A DNA stretch of 48,954 nt, from positions 1 to 48,954 of the forward strand of contig CANLOE010000051.1 of NCBI GenBank assembly GCA_947492745.1, in the 5' to 3' direction. Positions 46,333 through 48,954 of this stretch are shown piece by piece (the first letter of the stretch is position 1; every line of letters begins with the position of its first letter). The translations under genes were made by a program, and so were the position numbers. This stretch comes from an uncultured Cyclobacteriaceae bacterium (GTDB lineage Bacteria; Bacteroidota; Bacteroidia; Cytophagales; Cyclobacteriaceae). The notes beneath the pieces are model-generated. The model had not been told where the DNA came from. It ran no database searches and saw nothing but the letters and a program-made list of their open reading frames with translations.

Positions 46333-48428
46333 TGGTTTTCGCTGACTTCAATACTTCCCTGCTGGCCGAGGCCATTGGCTGGACGGTCCTACATTCTCTA
46401 TGGCAGGGTACCTTAGTGTTAGTATTGCTTAAGCTGTGCCTTAAAGTATTGGGCATCCAAAATGCACGGCAACGGTACTGGCTCAGTCTATCATCGCTGG
46501 CCCTGATCTGTGCTTGGTCGCTCCATACTTTCAATACTTATGATCGTTCTTCCGACCTTGACGGGTATACCATCGGTGAACCTGTGACAATGCTGCGTTT
46601 CACTACGGGTACTCATCCACTCATTGAAAAAACGTCCATTGTGCATAGCTTACAATCCAAATGGAAAACGACAGTAGGGCATCTCCATGCGTATACCACC
46701 GAAATCACTCTGCTATGGTTTTTAGGAGCATTTGTGTTTACCCTTCGCTTATTGGGCGGACTATTATGGGTACACCGTATCCGCCGGCATCACTGCCTAC
46801 CAGCGGAAGCCCATTTCAGTGAAACCTTCCATAGACTTAGCGAACGTTTTTCACTATATAAACCCATCAGTCTTCTGGTATCGCCAAAAGTGGATGTGCC
46901 CATGACCATTGGTTACCTCAAACCTATCGTACTTGTTCCTGCGGGCCTACTGACGGGAATGGAGCCATGGCAGGTTGAGTCCATCATGGCACATGAGATT
47001 GCCCATATTCAAAGAAATGATTTTCTGATCAATATCATACAGTCCATTGCAGAAGTCATCTTCTTTTTTCATCCAGCGGTCTGGTTCATCTCAAAAAGCA
47101 TTCGCAATGAAAGAGAGCATTGCTGTGATGATCTGGCCATAGCTGCCACGGCTTATGACTCGCTCACCTATGCCAAGGCACTCAGTAGTTTGGAACAACT
47201 CAACTTTAACAATAACAACAACATCGCTATGCAAATCGGAAACACTAAAAACCACTTGCTCTTACGTGTTAAGCGTCTACTTGAGCCTACCGTCCAAAGG
47301 CCGAAAGGGCATGAACGGTCTATCTCTATCCTGTTACTGTTCTTTACTATTCTCTCCGTATCTTGGTATGTCGAAAAAGCCGAGGCCAAGCTCATCGACC
47401 CAGCTACGCTATTGGCAAACCTGACCGCTCCGAAAGATGCCATCTCCCCCATCCTTCAGGATACAACAGAAGAGGGCAGTACGAAAGAAGAGCGTGTAGT
47501 ACCCTCGAAAGAAACACCCGAAATCGTCGAAGGCATTGCTCCTAGGGAAGATTCTCCTTTAGAGCAGGAACCGGAAAAGTACCCAGAGCCTCTAGAGTCA
47601 CAACAAAGAACGACAATCCTCTCTATCGGCAAGAACGGAAAAGTACATAAAGAAGTCATAAGTGAGGATTTTACGGTATTGATGGGCTCAAAGGGCGAAG
47701 TCTTACCAATGACAGAGAGGGTCTTCGCACTTGCACTGGACCTAGAGGACATAGAAGACCTAAAAGATATCACTATCGTAGAGGGAAAAGGATTTCAACA
47801 ATTCAGGTACATTCCAGACCCTGATGATTTTAGCTTGAATTTTGATTCCGATTTTGATCTCAATTCTGACCACCCCCAAGTTCTGGCATTGAACGATACT
47901 CTCATCGATAAAGAGACCCTAGAAGCATTCAAAGCCTCTTTAGAAAAGTACAAAAGAAATCTTCACCAATTACAGGAAGACCTACGAAGGTCCTATGCGG
48001 ATATTGCAGAAAAACTGCAAATCGAACAAGGGGAGCAGCAAGAAGTCAGAATGGAGATGAGAGAGGAGATGAAAGAAAAAATAAAGCAACAAGTAGAGCG
48101 CTCCCAAAAGCTTGCAGAAAGAAACCGCGAATACTTGGAAGAACATAGAAAAGCCAGGGAAAAGGTCAGAAAACAAGCGGAAATGAACAGAGCAAGGGCA
48201 CATGCCCGTGTGGCAGAGATGCGTAAAGCAAGGGCTGAAAACAAACGTCAACTCATGGAGCAGCGGTCGCGTTTCAAAAGCTTGGAAAAGGAACTCATCA
48301 AAGATGGCTATCTCAAGAAAGGAGACAAAATCAAGAAATTAATAAAAACGGAGGATAGCCTGAAAATCAATGGCAAGAAAATCAAGGATAAGGACAAGGA
48401 AAAGTATAAGTACTTTATATATGTTTAG
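46329..48428 (+). CDS. BlaR1-like M56 membrane metallopeptidase with long coiled-coil C-terminus
   Basis: The N-terminal half has hydrophobic segments (about 18-40, 50-67, 120-145) and the zinc-protease motif MAHEIAHIQRNDF near residue 221, with FFHPAVWFISKSIRNEREHCCDD after it. A further helix at about 331-352 (SISILLLFFTILSVSWY) leads to an extramembrane region. That region has no penicillin-binding domain; instead about 530-655 is a charged coiled coil (KREQQEVRMEMREEM-type heptads), and it ends ELIKDGYLKKGDKIKKL...INGKKIK. The INGKK tail is common in Bacteroidota M56 proteins. It is 699 residues and translationally coupled to blaI. It probably senses an envelope signal and triggers BlaI cleavage; the ligand is unknown. 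Confidence 0.88.
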   Translation: MMVFADFNTSLLAEAIGWTVLHSLWQGTLVLVLLKLCLKVLGIQNARQRYWLSLSSLALICAWSLHTFNTYDRSSDLDGYTIGEPVTMLRFTTGTHPLIEKTSIVHSLQSKWKTTVGHLHAYTTEITLLWFLGAFVFTLRLLGGLLWVHRIRRHHCLPAEAHFSETFHRLSERFSLYKPISLLVSPKVDVPMTIGYLKPIVLVPAGLLTGMEPWQVESIMAHEIAHIQRNDFLINIIQSIAEVIFFFHPAVWFISKSIRNEREHCCDDLAIAATAYDSLTYAKALSSLEQLNFNNNNNIAMQIGNTKNHLLLRVKRLLEPTVQRPKGHERSISILLLFFTILSVSWYVEKAEAKLIDPATLLANLTAPKDAISPILQDTTEEGSTKEERVVPSKETPEIVEGIAPREDSPLEQEPEKYPEPLESQQRTTILSIGKNGKVHKEVISEDFTVLMGSKGEVLPMTERVFALALDLEDIEDLKDITIVEGKGFQQFRYIPDPDDFSLNFDSDFDLNSDHPQVLALNDTLIDKETLEAFKASLEKYKRNLHQLQEDLRRSYADIAEKLQIEQGEQQEVRMEMREEMKEKIKQQVERSQKLAERNREYLEEHRKAREKVRKQAEMNRARAHARVAEMRKARAENKRQLMEQRSRFKSLEKELIKDGYLKKGDKIKKLIKTEDSLKINGKKIKDKDKEKYKYFIYV

Positions 48429-48514
48429 TGGTCATACCTTTACAAGGTTTTCTCTATTAAAGGTCACCTATACCACGGCTGATCTTGTGTTCAGCTTTTG
48501 CAAGCGTTTCCATT

Positions 48515-48637
48515 GGGTCATTTTAGTTTCAATCAAGGCGAGAACCGCAGGGAGAGCAGCGCTATCCCGAGTATTGTCAACGCAGAGTGAAGCTAAATGA
48601 ACAGGAAGATAGACGATAGTTGAAAGCTAAGTTTGTA
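48515..48637 (+). repeat. Family B element, left-truncated
   Basis: It joins the family consensus at GGGTCATTTTAGTTTCAATC and ends with the normal GCTAAGTTTGTA. The sequence after it, CAATACATAATCCGGGCTAAAA (48638-48659), is a family A end, so this copy too lies in or beside a family A element. Confidence 0.7.
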
Positions 48638-48691
48638 CAATACATAATCCGGGCTAAAACCTCAATAAGATTACTTATATTGATTGCAAAC

Positions 48692-48724
48692 AAAAGGGGT
48701 TTTCCATGTGGAAAGCCCCTTTTT
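48692..48724 (-). terminator. Terminator of the truncated gene at 48740
   Basis: AAAAGGGG-T-TTTCC pairs with GGAAA-G-CCCCTTTT over loop ATGT, with T-rich sequence on both sides. It lies 16 bp beyond the stop codon of the gene remnant on the minus strand and is 263 bp past blaR1, so the remnant is the more likely owner. Confidence 0.75.
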
Positions 48725-48739
48725 GTGTACCTGCGTTTC

Positions 48740-48817
48740 TTAGCGCATCCGAATTGATATCGGCATTTCTTTGCTATTGACTTCCGCTTTTGGCCCCGTA
48801 CCTTGCACGATATATAT
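48740..48817 (-). pseudogene. C-terminal remnant of a lost gene
   Basis: On the minus strand the frame reads IYIVQGTGPKAEVNSKEMP then ISIRMR and a stop, directly followed by a good terminator. Upstream it runs at once into a family A repeat (with an in-frame stop), so the rest of the gene is missing. The codon pattern and the retained terminator argue that this is the 3' end of a formerly functional gene, cut off by repeat insertion. The family is not recognisable from 25 residues. Confidence 0.5.
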
Positions 48818-48879
48818 TTAACCCAAAATGTCTATTAGAAAATCTATTCCGGGCTTAACTGGCTTCAAATCAGTAAATG
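48817..48879 (-). repeat. Family A repeat, truncated by the right terminal inverted repeat
   Basis: TTTAACCCAAAATGTCTATTAG and GGCTTCAAATCAGTAA match the reverse complement of the copy at 36208-36387, then similarity stops at about 48876-48879 where the 75-bp terminal repeat begins. Confidence 0.65.
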
Positions 48880-48954
48880 TGGAATTGCAATAAAAAACTG
48901 GACAATAAGTTAAGCACATTTTGAATAATTGATTTTACTAAACTCTTCTGGAGT
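48880..48954. repeat. Right copy of the 75-bp perfect terminal inverted repeat (probable IS end)
   Basis: This is the exact reverse complement of bases 1-75. It replaces the remainder of a family A element. Because both window ends run outward into the same sequence, the likeliest explanation is one multicopy insertion sequence at which assembly stopped. Confidence 0.75.

Noticed and set aside
1-48954. Linear replicon with inverted terminal repeats
   Set aside because: The ends match over only 75 bp and interrupt other repeats, and the content is ordinary chromosomal housekeeping, so IS-bounded contig ends explain it better.

Overview
The window reads as one contig of a Bacteroidota chromosome, probably from the Cytophagia/Saprospiria side of the phylum (the class is an inference). 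The evidence is two very large proteins with the gliding-motility/type IX secretion type-B C-terminal domain, a PorP/SprF-family protein, a TPR-containing histidine kinase, a DUF1800/DUF1501 pair, a BlaI/BlaR1-like pair, Bacteroidota-type TAnnTTTG promoter elements and an absence of Shine-Dalgarno sequences. Housekeeping genes (metG, typA, bioB, sppA, folK, fabD, gpsA, sua5, pgk) show that it is chromosomal rather than plasmid or phage.

Layout. 1-787: interspersed repeats and the metG terminator. 788-5474: metG, a sensor kinase and a tiny lipoprotein. 5475-7458: a 2-kb AT-rich stretch without a recognisable gene. 7488-14130: typA, bioB, sppA, folK, fabD. 14422-21508: a DCC-family protein, a 998-residue type IX cargo and a 1031-residue FG-GAP/UnbV/Big2 surface protein, all on the minus strand. 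22295-25236: DUF1800 and DUF1501. 25414-29227: a compact plus-strand cluster of two unknown genes, a glycerol-phosphate acyltransferase and gpsA, which makes the acyltransferase substrate. 29275-36109: a porP/sprF-like gene divergent from an 1806-residue type IX cargo gene. 36822-41250: small exported protein, Nudix hydrolase, tiny membrane protein, sua5, pgk, lipoprotein. 41993-44993: two LPP20-like lipoproteins and a CHRD-like lipoprotein. 45871-48428: blaI and blaR1 behind two operator palindromes.

The most unusual content is between the genes. At least three families of short palindromic elements fill the intergenic spaces: A (about 175 bp), B (159 bp) and C (about 215 bp). All are built round a small hairpin with the core ATAGC-nnn-GCTAT. 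Family B looks mobile: two full copies are both exactly 159 bp, have 12-bp inverted ends and are flanked by TTA direct repeats. One of them sits inside a family A copy whose uninterrupted relative is also present in this window, so the empty site can be read directly. Three family A copies lie head to tail after the giant type IX cargo gene.

The two ends of the window are a perfect 75-bp inverted repeat. It interrupts a family C copy on the left and a family A copy on the right. The simplest reading is that the contig was broken at two oppositely oriented copies of one insertion sequence. Just inside the right end is the C-terminal remnant of a lost gene with its terminator still in place. 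No tRNA, rRNA, CRISPR array or intact transposase gene was found.
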